Positions 6,741 through 6,840 of a stretch of DNA of 6,840 bases are shown here, one piece after another; positions within the stretch are counted from its first letter, which is position 1, and every line of letters starts with the position of its first letter. The DNA comes from Syntrophaceae bacterium (GTDB lineage Bacteria > Desulfobacterota > Syntrophia > Syntrophales > UBA2210). The DNA is taken from positions 1 through 6,840 of the forward strand of contig JAUXBI010000096.1 of the NCBI GenBank assembly GCA_030619435.1, written 5' to 3'. The notes under the pieces are model-generated. The model had not been told where the DNA came from. It was given only the letters and a program-made list of their open reading frames with translations, and made no database searches. The position numbers and the translations under genes are program-made.

Positions 6741-6840
6741 TGTCTGTTGTCAACAAATAGAACTGTCCGGTTTTGTAGCAAATGAGTTGTCCGCTTTGTA
6801 CTGTTCGGGAAAGCTGCGGAAGTCGTAGACTAAAAGCAGC
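6741..6840 (+). mobile_element. Possible insertion-sequence end, cut by the window edge
   Basis: Starting near 6741 the sequence changes to closely spaced copies of a TGTCCG-type motif: TGTCCGGTTTTGTA (6764-6777), TGTCCGCTTTGTA (6788-6800) and the partial CTGTTCGGG (6801-6809). A small palindrome TGTTG-T-CAACA lies at 6746-6756. Terminal arrays of spaced repeats beginning with TG are typical of some transposons, for example the IS21 family, whose transposase gene would begin further right. No transposase sequence, target duplication or second end is visible, so this is tentative and the family is not assigned. Confidence 0.3.

Noticed and set aside
1..6840. CRISPR array, toxin-antitoxin pair or defence system
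   Set aside because: No regularly spaced direct repeats of suitable length and no nuclease, methylase or toxin-like protein were seen; the coding content is housekeeping and cofactor related.

Overview
The window looks like chromosomal DNA from an anaerobic bacterium with moderate G+C. It carries a selenocysteine tRNA, a molybdenum cofactor gene and a heterodisulfide-reductase-like iron-sulfur protein. That mix fits Desulfobacterota (former Deltaproteobacteria) or Nitrospirota. The lineage is inferred from gene content and protein style; nothing in the window fixes it.

Layout. Positions 1-2559, minus strand: most of mfd, the transcription-repair coupling factor, open to the left edge so its C-terminal part lies outside. 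Positions 2560-2631: a short gap packed with GC-rich palindromes and a 7-bp tandem repeat. Positions 2632-3543, minus: nadA, quinolinate synthase, probably co-oriented upstream partner of mfd. Positions 3544-3760: a divergent, AT-rich promoter region with inverted repeats. Positions 3761-5008, plus: moeA, molybdenum insertion into molybdopterin. Positions 5052-5149, plus: selC, tRNA-Sec with anticodon TCA, 98 nt including an encoded CCA. Positions 5150-5341: noncoding apart from another palindrome. Positions 5342-6439, plus: a soluble protein with two ferredoxin-type cluster motifs and two complete CCG cysteine motifs (HdrD/GlcF type). Positions 6440-6840: no convincing gene; it holds a possible decayed reading frame and, at the right edge, spaced repeats that look like the end of an insertion sequence.

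How the parts relate. nadA (de novo NAD) and mfd (repair) are housekeeping. On the plus strand, moeA and selC together suggest a cell that makes Mo/W and selenocysteine enzymes such as formate dehydrogenase, and the HdrD-like protein suggests thiol/disulfide or flavin-linked electron transfer. This link is inference from proximity. I found no defence system, CRISPR array or clearly new multi-gene system. The points most worth a second look are the placement of selC, the orphan HdrD-like protein, the palindrome family (one member covers the mfd start codon) and the repeat-rich right edge.
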